Notes under the pieces: generated by a model | Databases searched by the model: none | What the model was told of the DNA's origin: nothing | Seen by the model: the letters and a program-made list of their open reading frames with translations, nothing else | DNA from: a virus | DNA length: 23,951 nucleotides | Direction: 5' to 3' (one strand) | Virus record (IMG/VR): IMGVR_UViG_3300023180_004922 | Span: 1 to 23,951 of that record | Position numbers and translations under genes: made by a program | Shown here: in pieces, positions 17,901 through 23,951 of the stretch | Layout of the letters: every line of letters starts with the position of its first letter | Numbering within the stretch: position 1 is the stretch's first letter

Positions 17901-20900
17901 CCAGTAAGAGCAACGTCAAAAGTTGTTGATCCAGTGCCAATAACTTGATATTCCTTGTTATTGTACTTACTTTCGATAATTGATATCATTGAATAATCAG
18001 ATACACTAGTATCTGAGGTACTAATAAATCCAGATTTTTCTACATTATAGAATAATTTTGATGGAATATTTGAATCATAGTTTAGAGTCAATGAGGCATT
18101 AGTTGAAACTCCTACCGTTCCAACACCAATAACTGTAAATGGTGTGGTGTTTCCTACAGAGACAAACTCATTTCCAAAAGTTGAATTTGTATAAATCTTA
18201 AACTCATATCCTTGTAAAGAAGAGTCACTTAAATCAAATTTAAGATTGTTGCCAATATAAGTCTCAATTCTTGGATTAATAAGACTAAATTCTTGCCCAA
18301 AACCTCCAGTTCCAGCTATACTTACTATAGTTGGTGGATTTAAAGAAACATCATACTTAGTTTCGCACAGATTAAAATTATTATCATCAATTCTATAAAC
18401 ATAGTAACTTCCTGTTTCTAATCCAGAAGCAATTAAGTCTGAAGAGTCATAGAAAATTTTATCACCAGTTTTGTATCCATGATTCTCAATATTAATTTTA
18501 TTTGAGGAAGTGATTATAGATTCTGATCCAAAACCAACAGGATCAATTACAATCTTTTCAATTGAAGAATTATATTTAACTCTTACTTCCGTTGATGTTC
18601 CAATTCCAACGGTTAAATTTGGTGTTATATCAAATACGACTTTATCACCATTTCTTAATTGGTGATCTGTAGAAACAGATACTGTAGTCTTAATCCTTTC
18701 TACTTTTCCAGTTACTTGAGTATATGCACTTTCCAAATAATACTCATAATCATCACTTCCGTTATTAAAGAAGAATAATCCATCAGTATTTGTGGTTAAA
18801 CCAACAGATGTTGTTAAACCAATAAAGTCTTTCGATTTATTGATAACGTAAACGGTCTGTGAATCGCCACTTATTGGTAGATTGAATGGTATATCTCCAG
18901 AGGTTGTTCCAACAGAGATTGCACTAGAAGAACTCTTCTTATATAAAGTTACTTGCTGATTTGTTTTGAATGGGTGGTTTGGTAAATATATGCTTTGAGT
19001 TGGTATTGAAATTGTATTTGTTACTTCACCCAGAGGGAAATCTACGGCAACACCAATTCCTGATGTTGTTCCAACACCAACAGAACTTCTTGGATTAAAA
19101 TAAACCTTATCGTTGACTTTAGAGTTAAAATATTGTGAAGATGTTGGTAAAGTGAATGTGCTTGGTTCTAAAGAAACTTGCGTCGATGCTGTATGGGCAG
19201 ATCCAACAATACCTCTCTTAACTCTGAGAACTTTCTCAGTATCAAAGACATTTAACACTGAAAGAACTTCTGTACCAATTCCAATAGATGATCCTACAGA
19301 TACTAATTTTAAATTTCTAGAAAGATAAATGTCAGTTACAACACCAGCAGTTGCGTTCGCTGGAACTTGTTTGTTTAGGGATGAATGATCTGTCGATACT
19401 CCAATTTTATGTGTTTTTGATATGCCCTGTACAAAAGTAGAAAGACCAGAAATAGTGACATAATCACCATCAAGAAGAGAATGATATGGATCTACATAAA
19501 CTTCAACCTGATTCTGATTCTTCCAAGTAATTACAGCATCTTCATAAGTTTCAATCGATGTTGAAAGATCAACGATTTCTTTACCAGTCAACCTTGAAAT
19601 CGAAGCAGTTACACCGCCACCATTTGTTCCATCATTGTTAAAATTGGCAACATCTCCAATTTTATAGTCTTCTCCAGAAGAAACAATAGTAAATGATTCT
19701 ACAGATCCGGTAGTAACAGAATCAATTTTTGTTGTTTGATTTGTAATTTCATAAGATTCTGAAATAAAGTCATTATCAGCATATTTTTCAGAAACTTTAT
19801 ATGGGAATGTGTTTCTGATTAGATTTGAGTTATTAAAATCAAATGTTTGATCTAGTTTTTTGTTTTCTATGTAAAACTTAGAGTTAAAAGTATCACCAAT
19901 AAAATATGGGAACTCGGCAACCAAATTATTTGATAGAGAGTCTGTCTTAATACCACAGAAATAAGCATAAGTTCCTTGTGGAAACTCTGGAGTTTTACAA
20001 TATCTTCCATTATGAACATCGAGATCTCCAGTCGAATCAAAGGAGTAATCCTCAACAAAAAATCCAGAATCAAAACTTGGTCTGTTGGTTATATTGGATA
20101 TATCTAAAGTGTATCCAGTTTCAACCAACTTTAGTGGTGAATTCTCATCATCTGGGTCAGAATATCCATATGGACCATAAATTGGATTGCCATCATATGC
20201 CCACCCAACAATGGGAGAATGTTGATTACCCTCATCTACAGTAAACTTATTTCCTATTGCTGTAGAATACCCAACAATTCCATACTGAAGACCATTACCA
20301 GAGGAATATAGAATTTCATCTCCAAATCTATATCGATTATTCAGCGTTAATGATCTTACATCAACATCAAGCATTCCATTTGAACCTGTCGGTTTAACCG
20401 TAATTGTTGTTTTTTCTTCAGTATATCCAGAACCAGGGGTTATAACAATAACATCAGTTATAGATCCATTAGAAACAATCGCTCTAAGTACAGCACCTGT
20501 TCCATCACCAACTACAACTAAGTCTGGAGCAGCATTATATTCAATTCCTTGAGATAGAATGGAAACTTTTTCAATCTTTCCAGATATAATAATAGGTTTT
20601 AATTGTGCATTCTTACCAGTCTTAATTGAGATAAGTGGTTTTTTATGTAGGTTTAAGGTAGTTGAACCGTATCCAGTTCCAGATTCATACAAATAAGCAT
20701 CAATAATCTCACCCCTAATGATTGGAGTAGCAGTAATAATACCTGTTATACTGCTACCATAAGAAACGTTAACATTTATATTGATATCTGGATATGAGAA
20801 AGTGTGGTATCCCGATCCTACAGATTCAAATTCAACATAATTCTTTCTAATATAATTTGATTTTATTGTTCCAGCAACACCAGCATTAGCAAGTCTAAAA

Positions 20901-23900
20901 CTATTACTATCATTGGAAAGAATGTAGTATTGATTAGAGGTTGATAGTCCAGATATTACAGATCCAGTTGATTCATACTTAACTAGTTCACCATCTTTAA
21001 AGTTGTGATTTTGGAAAATTACTAGGTTTTCTGTTGTAGATATTCCAACAGGTTTTACCCTCAAAACTCTATTGGTGTATCCACTACCAGAGTTAATAAC
21101 TTTTATTTGTGAAATATTTTTCTTTCCATCAAATACTCTAAATTTATGGATACCCTGATTGGATATTGTTGTAAAACCAACGGTGTTTATCCCAGCATAG
21201 TAATCCTTATCACTTTCAAATAACCTAATAGTCTTATTGTTTACAACTTTAGTAAAATATACTGATCCATTCTTTAAAGTTCTTCCTTGATCAGTATTTG
21301 AACCACCATAACTTCCAATACCAAGTTCACTATTTCCGTTTTTATCATAAACAATTTTTTGCCCATCTACAAAATTATGGTTTGATAAGAAAGTAATTGT
21401 TTCTGCTGAAAAATCTACTCCACCACCGGAAGAAATGTCAACACCACTAAAAGATACATCTCTATATCTCGTTCTCAAAACTGGTTCTAATATTACTCCA
21501 TTACCGTTTCCACCAGTAATAGAAACAGAAATAACGTTAGAAATGTCAAATTCTGATGGATCAACTAAAACTGACTTGACGGATCCAGATACAACAGGCT
21601 GAACAAGTGCTGTTGTACCAACAGATGGTCTAGAAATTTCTATAATTGGTGGATTTACTACATCATAGTTTGATCCAGAATTAACTATAGACACTCTTTC
21701 TAGTGGACCATAATAAACTTTATCATCAGACTTGTAGTTGATAATTTCAACACCGTTTATCAACATACCAACAGATCCAACTTCCGTCTTATCTTTTCCA
21801 GAATCATTAATATTTGAAGATGCTGGAAACTTTCTCAATATCTTTTGTGGTGTTATCGATAGATTTCTCTCCGAAGAAAGAATAAACCTATGGTATCCTG
21901 ATGATTGAGTTGGTAAGTTAAACTCCAAGTAATCATCACTATGGATAAAAGATCTAGAAGAATAAAGTCTAATTTGATTTCCAGATCCTATAACCTTAAT
22001 ATAATATATCCCTTCAGTTAATCCAAATAATGGTGCAGATTCTGGTTGATAATAAACACTATCACCTGTGAGAAAATCAACAGAAGATGAAAAAGAAATA
22101 ATTGAGTATTTCTGTGTTGTATCATTATATCCCTGAATTGTTGATCCTGCCACAGCAGAATCAATTTGCTTAGAAATTAAATTCTCAGTAACCTCATATG
22201 ATGGTAAAGAATTTGAAGCAACGTAAAAATATTCATTTCCATCATTATATGTGTTCTGAACATCAGAGAAAGCAGTATTATTGCCAACATCAATAGAGAG
22301 TCCAGAACTAGAAGCTGTTTTAACATTTCTTCTTAGATCGTATTCAATTCCAGATGTTGGTGAAAATCCACCAAGATTATCCAAAATAACTTGTCCAAGA
22401 CCTTCATTGATACTGGAAACAGTAGCCCCAGAAACAACAACATTATTGGAATTTGAAGTCAAGATATCAACAGAATCATTAACTCTCAAAGAAGATTTGT
22501 CAATATCTGTTTTTAACGTAAATGTCGATCCAGAAATAGAATCCACATTAAATCTACAACTTGTATTGTATATCCAGGAATTAAAAAATTCTTGTTTGAA
22601 TGTTTTATTATCGTCTGGATTTAATATTTTTTCACCAACATTCTTAACATATACTTTTTCTCCCTCAATAGTTGATGTAACGTCACTCTTTGTATTAAAA
22701 GATGATAATGAACCAGTAATTCTAAATTCTACTTTTTTGGTTAGATCACCATCTTCATAACCATAGTAAGTATCATCAGATCTGATATTACTTGCCGTTG
22801 GAATATCTGTATCGACTCCGTTACATCCTAAGAATTGATTTACACTCTTATCTGAATATGTAATTACATTTCCAGAAGAAATTAGTGTTCCTGTCTGAGC
22901 AAAACCAACTGTTGAATCTACTGTTATTACAGACGCTCCAGAGTTAACAGTAGATAGTACTTTGGTATTTGGTGTGATACCAAAAGATCCATTAATTAAA
23001 TCATTATCATTATACCCAACAAATAAACCAACCTTATAATATGTTTGGGCATACCCTACTTTTTGACTCCTTGTAAAAATTTCAACTTCAGAAACAGAAG
23101 CATTAGTATTTGGATCCTTTGAACTTATTATTGTTTGACCAATTAACTTATTTGGATCGCCAGAAATTTGTTCAATTACTATAACTTCTCTTCTTAAAAA
23201 TTCTGCAGAAGATGGTTTGATCAAAAACTGCTCTAAATCTATTACTTTTGGAGTAACTCCAAATAGAACATTAAATAATATTCTAAAAGATTCTTCCGTT
23301 CCCTTTGCTTCATAAAACGTCCTTGCTTCCTTTATAAAGTTTCCAACGTTTAAATTAGAAACAAAATCAACATTCTCCAATCCAGGAGTAAGAGAGTATT
23401 TTAACTTATTATAAAATTCTTTTAAAAATAGGGAACTTAGGTTCTCAACCCTACTATCAGAATCATGAGAAGAACTAACAGAAGACGAAAAGGTTAGTTC
23501 TTGGGGATTATTTTCGGATCTATAAGTGGTGATTCCACTAAAACCTCGAACACAACCAGTAAATGTGTTGGTTGTTAATCCAGTGTAAGTGATAATCTCA
23601 TCATCAATCTTTAAAAGACCATACTCTGGAGGAAATCCTTTCGTTGATGAAACCTGAATAGTCTCATCTGTAGAAGATATTGACGACTCTAGAGACGTAA
23701 ACCCAACAACAACCTCTGGCGTTAGATTATCAACTTTTAAATATTGGTCTAGATTCTCAGCAATATCTACAGGTGCACCCTGATATTCTTGAGAAACATA
23801 GTATTGCTTTAAGAAATCAACAGTCTTTGGACTTTCTGATAATATAAACTCAGGTAATTGATTTTCAATAATCTGCTGAACTTTAACTCTCGTTTCAAAA

Positions 23901-23914
23901 CCCGTTGTGATCAT
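11984..23914 (-). CDS. gp7: Giant baseplate wedge protein, gp7-like
   Basis: This 3976-residue protein is almost four times T4 gp7 (1032). Residues 1-70 and about 155-265 match, from memory, the C-terminal part of T4 gp7: FYEAKGTEESFRILFNVLFG (about 199-218) against FYSTKGIEASYKFLFKVLYN, and LIGQTI against LVGQTI. The position before gp8 agrees. After this wedge module come long stretches of beta-rich repeats: G-S-G-Y modules, N-H-x-F modules, E-I-I-x-Y modules, and three V-N-G-V-I-Q-type modules at about 3032, 3216 and 3520. A YHYH-like domain lies at about 1227-1342. A less repetitive block at about 2360-2920 contains NRLLHTSGLKNFADTEI and FYNSKNGSRANKLDFNL. The C-terminus has QRRGYGLRDTG (3960-3970). 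The start is supported by AAGGGG 5 bases upstream. No frameshift or stop interrupts it. Role: wedge assembly at the N-terminus; the rest is probably an exposed or structural extension (inferred). Confidence 0.87.
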   Translation of the reverse strand: MITTGFETRVKVQQIIENQLPEFILSESPKTVDFLKQYYVSQEYQGAPVDIAENLDQYLKVDNLTPEVVVGFTSLESSISSTDETIQVSSTKGFPPEYGLLKIDDEIITYTGLTTNTFTGCVRGFSGITTYRSENNPQELTFSSSVSSSHDSDSRVENLSSLFLKEFYNKLKYSLTPGLENVDFVSNLNVGNFIKEARTFYEAKGTEESFRILFNVLFGVTPKVIDLEQFLIKPSSAEFLRREVIVIEQISGDPNKLIGQTIISSKDPNTNASVSEVEIFTRSQKVGYAQTYYKVGLFVGYNDNDLINGSFGITPNTKVLSTVNSGASVITVDSTVGFAQTGTLISSGNVITYSDKSVNQFLGCNGVDTDIPTASNIRSDDTYYGYEDGDLTKKVEFRITGSLSSFNTKSDVTSTIEGEKVYVKNVGEKILNPDDNKTFKQEFFNSWIYNTSCRFNVDSISGSTFTLKTDIDKSSLRVNDSVDILTSNSNNVVVSGATVSSINEGLGQVILDNLGGFSPTSGIEYDLRRNVKTASSSGLSIDVGNNTAFSDVQNTYNDGNEYFYVASNSLPSYEVTENLISKQIDSAVAGSTIQGYNDTTQKYSIISFSSSVDFLTGDSVYYQPESAPLFGLTEGIYYIKVIGSGNQIRLYSSRSFIHSDDYLEFNLPTQSSGYHRFILSSERNLSITPQKILRKFPASSNINDSGKDKTEVGSVGMLINGVEIINYKSDDKVYYGPLERVSIVNSGSNYDVVNPPIIEISRPSVGTTALVQPVVSGSVKSVLVDPSEFDISNVISVSITGGNGNGVILEPVLRTRYRDVSFSGVDISSGGGVDFSAETITFLSNHNFVDGQKIVYDKNGNSELGIGSYGGSNTDQGRTLKNGSVYFTKVVNNKTIRLFESDKDYYAGINTVGFTTISNQGIHKFRVFDGKKNISQIKVINSGSGYTNRVLRVKPVGISTTENLVIFQNHNFKDGELVKYESTGSVISGLSTSNQYYILSNDSNSFRLANAGVAGTIKSNYIRKNYVEFESVGSGYHTFSYPDININVNVSYGSSITGIITATPIIRGEIIDAYLYESGTGYGSTTLNLHKKPLISIKTGKNAQLKPIIISGKIEKVSILSQGIEYNAAPDLVVVGDGTGAVLRAIVSNGSITDVIVITPGSGYTEEKTTITVKPTGSNGMLDVDVRSLTLNNRYRFGDEILYSSGNGLQYGIVGYSTAIGNKFTVDEGNQHSPIVGWAYDGNPIYGPYGYSDPDDENSPLKLVETGYTLDISNITNRPSFDSGFFVEDYSFDSTGDLDVHNGRYCKTPEFPQGTYAYFCGIKTDSLSNNLVAEFPYFIGDTFNSKFYIENKKLDQTFDFNNSNLIRNTFPYKVSEKYADNDFISESYEITNQTTKIDSVTTGSVESFTIVSSGEDYKIGDVANFNNDGTNGGGVTASISRLTGKEIVDLSTSIETYEDAVITWKNQNQVEVYVDPYHSLLDGDYVTISGLSTFVQGISKTHKIGVSTDHSSLNKQVPANATAGVVTDIYLSRNLKLVSVGSSIGIGTEVLSVLNVFDTEKVLRVKRGIVGSAHTASTQVSLEPSTFTLPTSSQYFNSKVNDKVYFNPRSSVGVGTTSGIGVAVDFPLGEVTNTISIPTQSIYLPNHPFKTNQQVTLYKKSSSSAISVGTTSGDIPFNLPISGDSQTVYVINKSKDFIGLTTSVGLTTNTDGLFFFNNGSDDYEYYLESAYTQVTGKVERIKTTVSVSTDHQLRNGDKVVFDITPNLTVGIGTSTEVRVKYNSSIEKIVIDPVGFGSESIITSSNKINIENHGYKTGDKIFYDSSDLIASGLETGSYYVYRIDDNNFNLCETKYDVSLNPPTIVSIAGTGGFGQEFSLINPRIETYIGNNLKFDLSDSSLQGYEFKIYTNSTFGNEFVSVGNTTPFTVIGVGTVGVSTNASLTLNYDSNIPSKLFYNVEKSGFISTSDTSVSDYSMISIIESKYNNKEYQVIGTGSTTFDVALTGKPERLSYSPNNCSKIEYTTTSLNEKGGVAKLSILSGGFNYKKTPSFIDITSIEGKNASIIAISQSIGRIKNTTILDQGFDYSCDRTLRPEAYISPKINLKNSSEIANISVIDGGRNYSSLPELVVVNSVTREKNDSGILSPVLVSNSIASVDITRSPKGLPFGNVEIFTINNTNGIGINTMETSTSGIVTCYMNTPTFGYTQSPFTVGDKIFVEGIENVDSNGTGFNSDDNGYQFFIVSSFQNTNPAVLEFDISGITTNPGIAKTNQSSYANIINHNDYPKFEVTTAYSDFLIGEKLSTDNRDGFILRDLSVTEYGKGYVKVYGSYNLSVGEILKGENSGTLATVETITNNEGIFDVRYSSEKNYEWANSVGKLGVDYQVIPDNDYYQNLSYTVKSPVAYEDLINPVNRLLHTSGLKNFADTEIEESVNVGTSLTSTSESIVVRDILEEKRVDTINFYDNVVDIDTITNGNGQIKSKFLKLKSKSLADYIRCSTNRVLKIDDFSTQFKNRNNTTEEYVDIVSYDNSYSEFLIQAVDPNGTDRQITELIVLNNGLNSITLEKSSLYNTENEIADIQSIIDEFGNLYLRFSPEDNENTDYNIKVLNSSFNSVLSGISTQSIGFIDIIGANKLVGVGSTGTVVGFSTLTTSSVYGKFQVYDQISNQINFVELEIDHDGENTYISEFYSDSSLGSVGGLIGSFGISIDSGVLTLDFTNNSTNEILVRGKLVGFGSTSVGVGTYRFKTSAQTDGSERSIKLESNVSSSSTVFSADKSLISSVKSLVRVSYGDTTSIHQVLMTHDGTDVYTMQYPFISVGSTSGIGTFSGEYNGTDLVLSFYPDPNIVGSYEIQSLNKFFYEDSDTINTPPDLTYGPVTEAVNLAFYNSKNGSRANKLDFNLNYEETPIFAKTFDPSDSTILDAETGIFTINNHFFSTGERLNYTPNSSVIGLAFTSVGIGSTATEISGGVGIGTTDVLPSTVYAIKINNNQFKVATTPLYASSGIGVTFTSTGSGNTHEFEMYKKLEKTVLSIDGVVQYPLAYNPLSYTLVDNGGQVSASSTFFAVSGISSIRPLDILKVDDEFVTVLAVGLGTTSSGPIDNVGITTLIEVSRGSVGTSATSHTDSTAFQVYRGSYNIVGSTIYFTEAPKGDARSIVDDTNLPKVFSSFNGRVFLKQDYSSNLIYDDISDQFTGIGQTYTLTTSGLNTSGISTGSGILLINDVFQTPTTDNNEGNNYELSGGVGVSSVTFTGITSTDGSIIIDPVYIEQNQLPRGGYIISLGSTTGLGYAPLVGAAVTAVIDGSGTITAVGIGSTDINGSGYRGQVSIAVTSSTGNGADISAIVGAGGSLTFTVNSGGSGYAQTNTFVSVSEPSYSNLPVTGVSRLGIGTTSETGTGLLLNLEVGSSSTTGIGSTLFEVKSFNITRPGYGFRNGDVFKPVGLVTDKNLSEPLADFELTVIETFTDTFSAWQFGELDYIDNISNLQNGIRTRFPLYYNGQLLSFQKDPSNADSIEIDMDSLLIIFVNGVIQDPGVHYSFTGGTSFVFSEAPEETDSVSIFFYRGTKGVDSDIVDVNESIKPGDTVQVIKDNLNPRTITQNPRVVVGITSSDIMETNLYVGSGIDENNFKPLSWTKQKVDRIISNEIVSKSRDSIETQVYPTARIIKDLSISDTEIFVDNAQFFNYEENESSIVISSFDALIVDSVDPVSAAVTAIVSAAGTIQSLDIADAGSGYIGSSIEVKIGAPKQIGVGIGTTATAIISVVNGSLSGTANITNPGLGYSLTVQPKVIVPFPTPTYENVTDITTVQGFSGIVTGITTTTGTGGNPLALKFFLNSTAFTDLNVNYPICIVDTTVGNGVTSIDGGDASLVGIGTTFLDNIYYVHSISSSGGNAEIVTNVKSDSSVVGIATTGSTSLPLGRFSWGRLSGITRSSDPVSIGVTGLIVGFNTINSGLSTFPTIQRRGYGLRDTGALRKDL
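12540..12815 (-). repeat. G-S-G-Y modules, C-terminal pair of gp7-like protein
   Basis: Two consecutive units: AAVTAIVSAAGTIQSLDIAD then AGSGYIGSSIEVKIGAP, and ATAIISVVNGSLSGTANITN then PGLGYSLTVQPKVIVP. The pattern is A-x-A-x-V-x-x-G-x-(I/V)-x-x-(V/L)-x-(I/V)-x-x-x-G-x-G-Y, probably a repeated beta-strand unit. Confidence 0.65.
13795..14060 (-). repeat. G-S-G-Y modules of gp7-like protein
   Basis: Units AAVTAVIDGSGTITAVGIGS followed by INGSGYRGQVSIAVTSS, then ADISAIVGAGGSLTFTVNSG followed by GSGYAQTNTFVSV. Same pattern as the units at 12540-12815, with alternating hydrophobic residues and a G-S-G-Y turn. Confidence 0.65.
14490..14760 (-). repeat. D-E-F-V-T module of gp7-like protein
   Basis: STFFAVSGISSIRPLDILKV, then DDEFVTVLAVG, ITTLIEVSRGSVGTSATSH and a closing YFTEAP. 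It is the fullest copy of the module with an acidic-E strand, an R-G-x-x-G-T loop and a His, seen also at 19160-19350, 22820-22985 and 23530-23700. Confidence 0.5.
14840..15125 (-). repeat. N-H-x-F module of gp7-like protein
   Basis: INNHFFSTGERLNYTPNSSV opens the unit, then a glycine-rich insert, YAIKINNNQFKVATTPL, and NTHEFEMY at the end. It is the most C-terminal of at least five copies of this module. Confidence 0.55.
17525..17820 (-). repeat. Divergent G-x-x-Y modules of gp7-like protein
   Basis: Three units in a row: ILSGGFNYKKTPSFIDI, ILDQGFDYSCDRTLRPEAYI and VIDGGRNYSSLPELVVV, separated by N-A-S-I-I-A and related strands. The G-S-G-Y turn is degraded here (GFNY, GFDY, GRNY), so these look like old copies. 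Confidence 0.55.
18290..18495 (-). repeat. N-H-x-Y module of gp7-like protein
   Basis: IENHGYKTGDKIFYDSSDLI, then GLETGSYYVYRIDDNNFNLC and GFGQEFSLI. Order of elements: N-H, G-D-x-x-x-Y, G-L, Y-Y-V, N-x-F-x-L, final x-F. Confidence 0.55.
19890..20235 (-). other. YHYH-like domain within gp7-like protein
   Basis: Protein residues about 1227-1342. It opens HSPIVGWAYDGNPIYGPYGY and includes NGRYCKTPEFPQGTYAYFCG, then FPYFIG. This is the layout of the YHYH family (Pfam PF14240): D-G-x-P-I-Y-G-P-Y-G, then L-x-x-x-N-G-R, then G-T-Y-x-Y. The namesake YHYH segment reads TYAYFCG here, so the two His are not conserved. The role of the domain in phage tail proteins is unknown to me. Confidence 0.75.
20380..20705 (-). 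repeat. G-S-G-Y modules of gp7-like protein, tandem run
   Basis: Three turns in a row: AYLYESGTGYGSTTLNLHKK, ILSQGIEYNAAPDLVVVGDG and ITPGSGYTEEKTTITVKPTG, linked by GKNAQLKPIIISGKIEKVSI and GAVLRAIVSNGSITDVIV. It is the clearest tandem run in the protein and directly precedes the YHYH-like domain. Confidence 0.65.
20785..21390 (-). repeat. Two N-H-N-F modules in tandem, gp7-like protein
   Basis: The first unit (about 21130-21390) has NHNFVDGQKIVYDKNGN, YFTKVVNNKTIRLF and GIHKFRV. The second (about 20785-21020) has NHNFKDGELVKYESTGS, YYILSNDSNSFRLA and GYHTFSYP. A G-S-G-Y turn (INSGSGYTNRVLRVKP) at about 21045-21115 lies between them. The two opening segments share NHNF-x-D-G, a strong internal duplication signal. 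Confidence 0.65.
21565..22100 (-). repeat. N-H-x-F-like and G-S-N-Y modules, gp7-like protein
   Basis: The 22100-21880 part has FLTGDSVYYQPESAP, GIYYIKVIGSGNQIRLYSS and SGYHRF, a copy of the N-H-x-F module without the N-H. The 21705-21565 part has VNSGSNYDVVNPPIIEISRP and VQPVVSGSVKSVLV, a G-S-G-Y unit. Confidence 0.5.
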
Positions 23915-23915
23915 A

Positions 23916-23951
23916 TTATCCCCTTGTTAGTTCTCCGTTTGTATAGCTTGA
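23916..23951 (-). CDS. Possible 3' end of the preceding tail gene (gp6 position)
   Basis: Read on the minus strand from the window edge, one frame gives SSYTNGELTRG and a TAA at 23918-23916, one base before the gp7 ATG. This spacing matches the tight packing of the other genes here, and T4 order would place gp6 upstream of gp7. The other two frames also reach stops (at 23927 and as an ATGA overlap), so the frame is a preference only. Eleven residues are too few to identify the product. Confidence 0.3.
   Translation of the reverse strand, partial: SSYTNGELTRG
23920..23925 (-). promoter_or_regulatory. Ribosome binding site of the gp7-like gene
   Basis: AAGGGG on the minus strand lies 5 bases before ATG 23914. 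It fixes the start and overlaps the probable end of the upstream gene. Confidence 0.65.

Noticed and set aside
19978-20244. Plus-strand 88-residue frame opposite the YHYH-like domain
   Set aside because: Low-complexity His/Gln/Asn-rich translation that arises from the reverse of the Trp/Tyr/Asp/Gly-rich domain.
20761-20790. Late-promoter-like TATAAATG on the minus strand inside gp7-like gene
   Set aside because: It differs from TATAAATA at the last base and lies mid-gene with no start codon context after it.
22281-22760. Plus-strand 159-residue frame opposite the gp7-like gene
   Set aside because: It has no ribosome site or recognisable domain, and its sequence mirrors the opposite gene's serine/valine-rich codons. 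Other antisense frames across 3.3-23.9 kb were dismissed for the same reason.
1-23951. CRISPR arrays, tRNA or rRNA genes, insertion sequences
   Set aside because: No direct repeats with regular spacers, no cloverleaf-like sequence and no transposase frame were seen by reading; the repeats present are protein-level modules within coding sequence.

Overview
The window is 23.9 kb of AT-rich DNA from a T4-like myovirus, most likely a marine cyanophage. The host is inferred and not proven: no photosynthesis gene, tRNA or host gene is visible. The main evidence is the minus-strand block from 23914 down to about 3011. It holds a giant protein with the T4 gp7 wedge module at its N-terminus, a clear gp8 baseplate-wedge homologue, and a 2350-residue DUF4815-type virion protein, in the T4 order gp7-gp8-next tail gene. 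The last 36 bases probably hold the end of the gene before gp7 (gp6 in T4).

Layout. Positions 1-3009 are on the plus strand: a 5'-truncated gene of glycosyltransferase-like character, a class I methyltransferase, a GT9-like GT-B glycosyltransferase and a P-loop sulfotransferase. They look like an accessory sugar or surface-polymer modification cassette. A consensus sigma70-type promoter (TTGACA, 17 bases, TATAAT) sits inside it at 1133-1161. It overlaps the most upstream possible ATG of the GT9-like gene and so argues for the ATG at 1184. Positions 3011-23951 are on the minus strand: the tail/baseplate block, then a 66-residue coiled-coil protein and a 53-residue protein that resembles NblA, the phycobilisome degradation adaptor. 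The two blocks converge with one base between their stop codons.

How the genes work together. The minus-strand genes are packed with gaps of 2 to 22 bases or small overlaps (ATGA at 3356-3359, 14 bases at 3159-3172). This suggests one late operon with translational coupling. A perfect T4 late promoter word (TATAAATA) covers the gp7 stop codon, so gp8 and the genes after it can also be transcribed separately from the 11.9-kb gp7 gene. Gp7-like and gp8 should build the baseplate wedge. The DUF4815 protein probably attaches to it as a peripheral or fibre component. The three large proteins share short beta-rich modules (G-S-G-Y type and others), which suggests common repeat stock in the virion exterior.

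Most notable: the small NblA-like gene with a strong ribosome binding site at the end of the tail operon; the giant gp7 with the wedge module at the opposite end from T4 gp7 and a YHYH domain inside; the sulfotransferase cassette with unusual acidic C-terminal tails; and the two promoter signals. Every stretch between genes is shorter than 50 bases.
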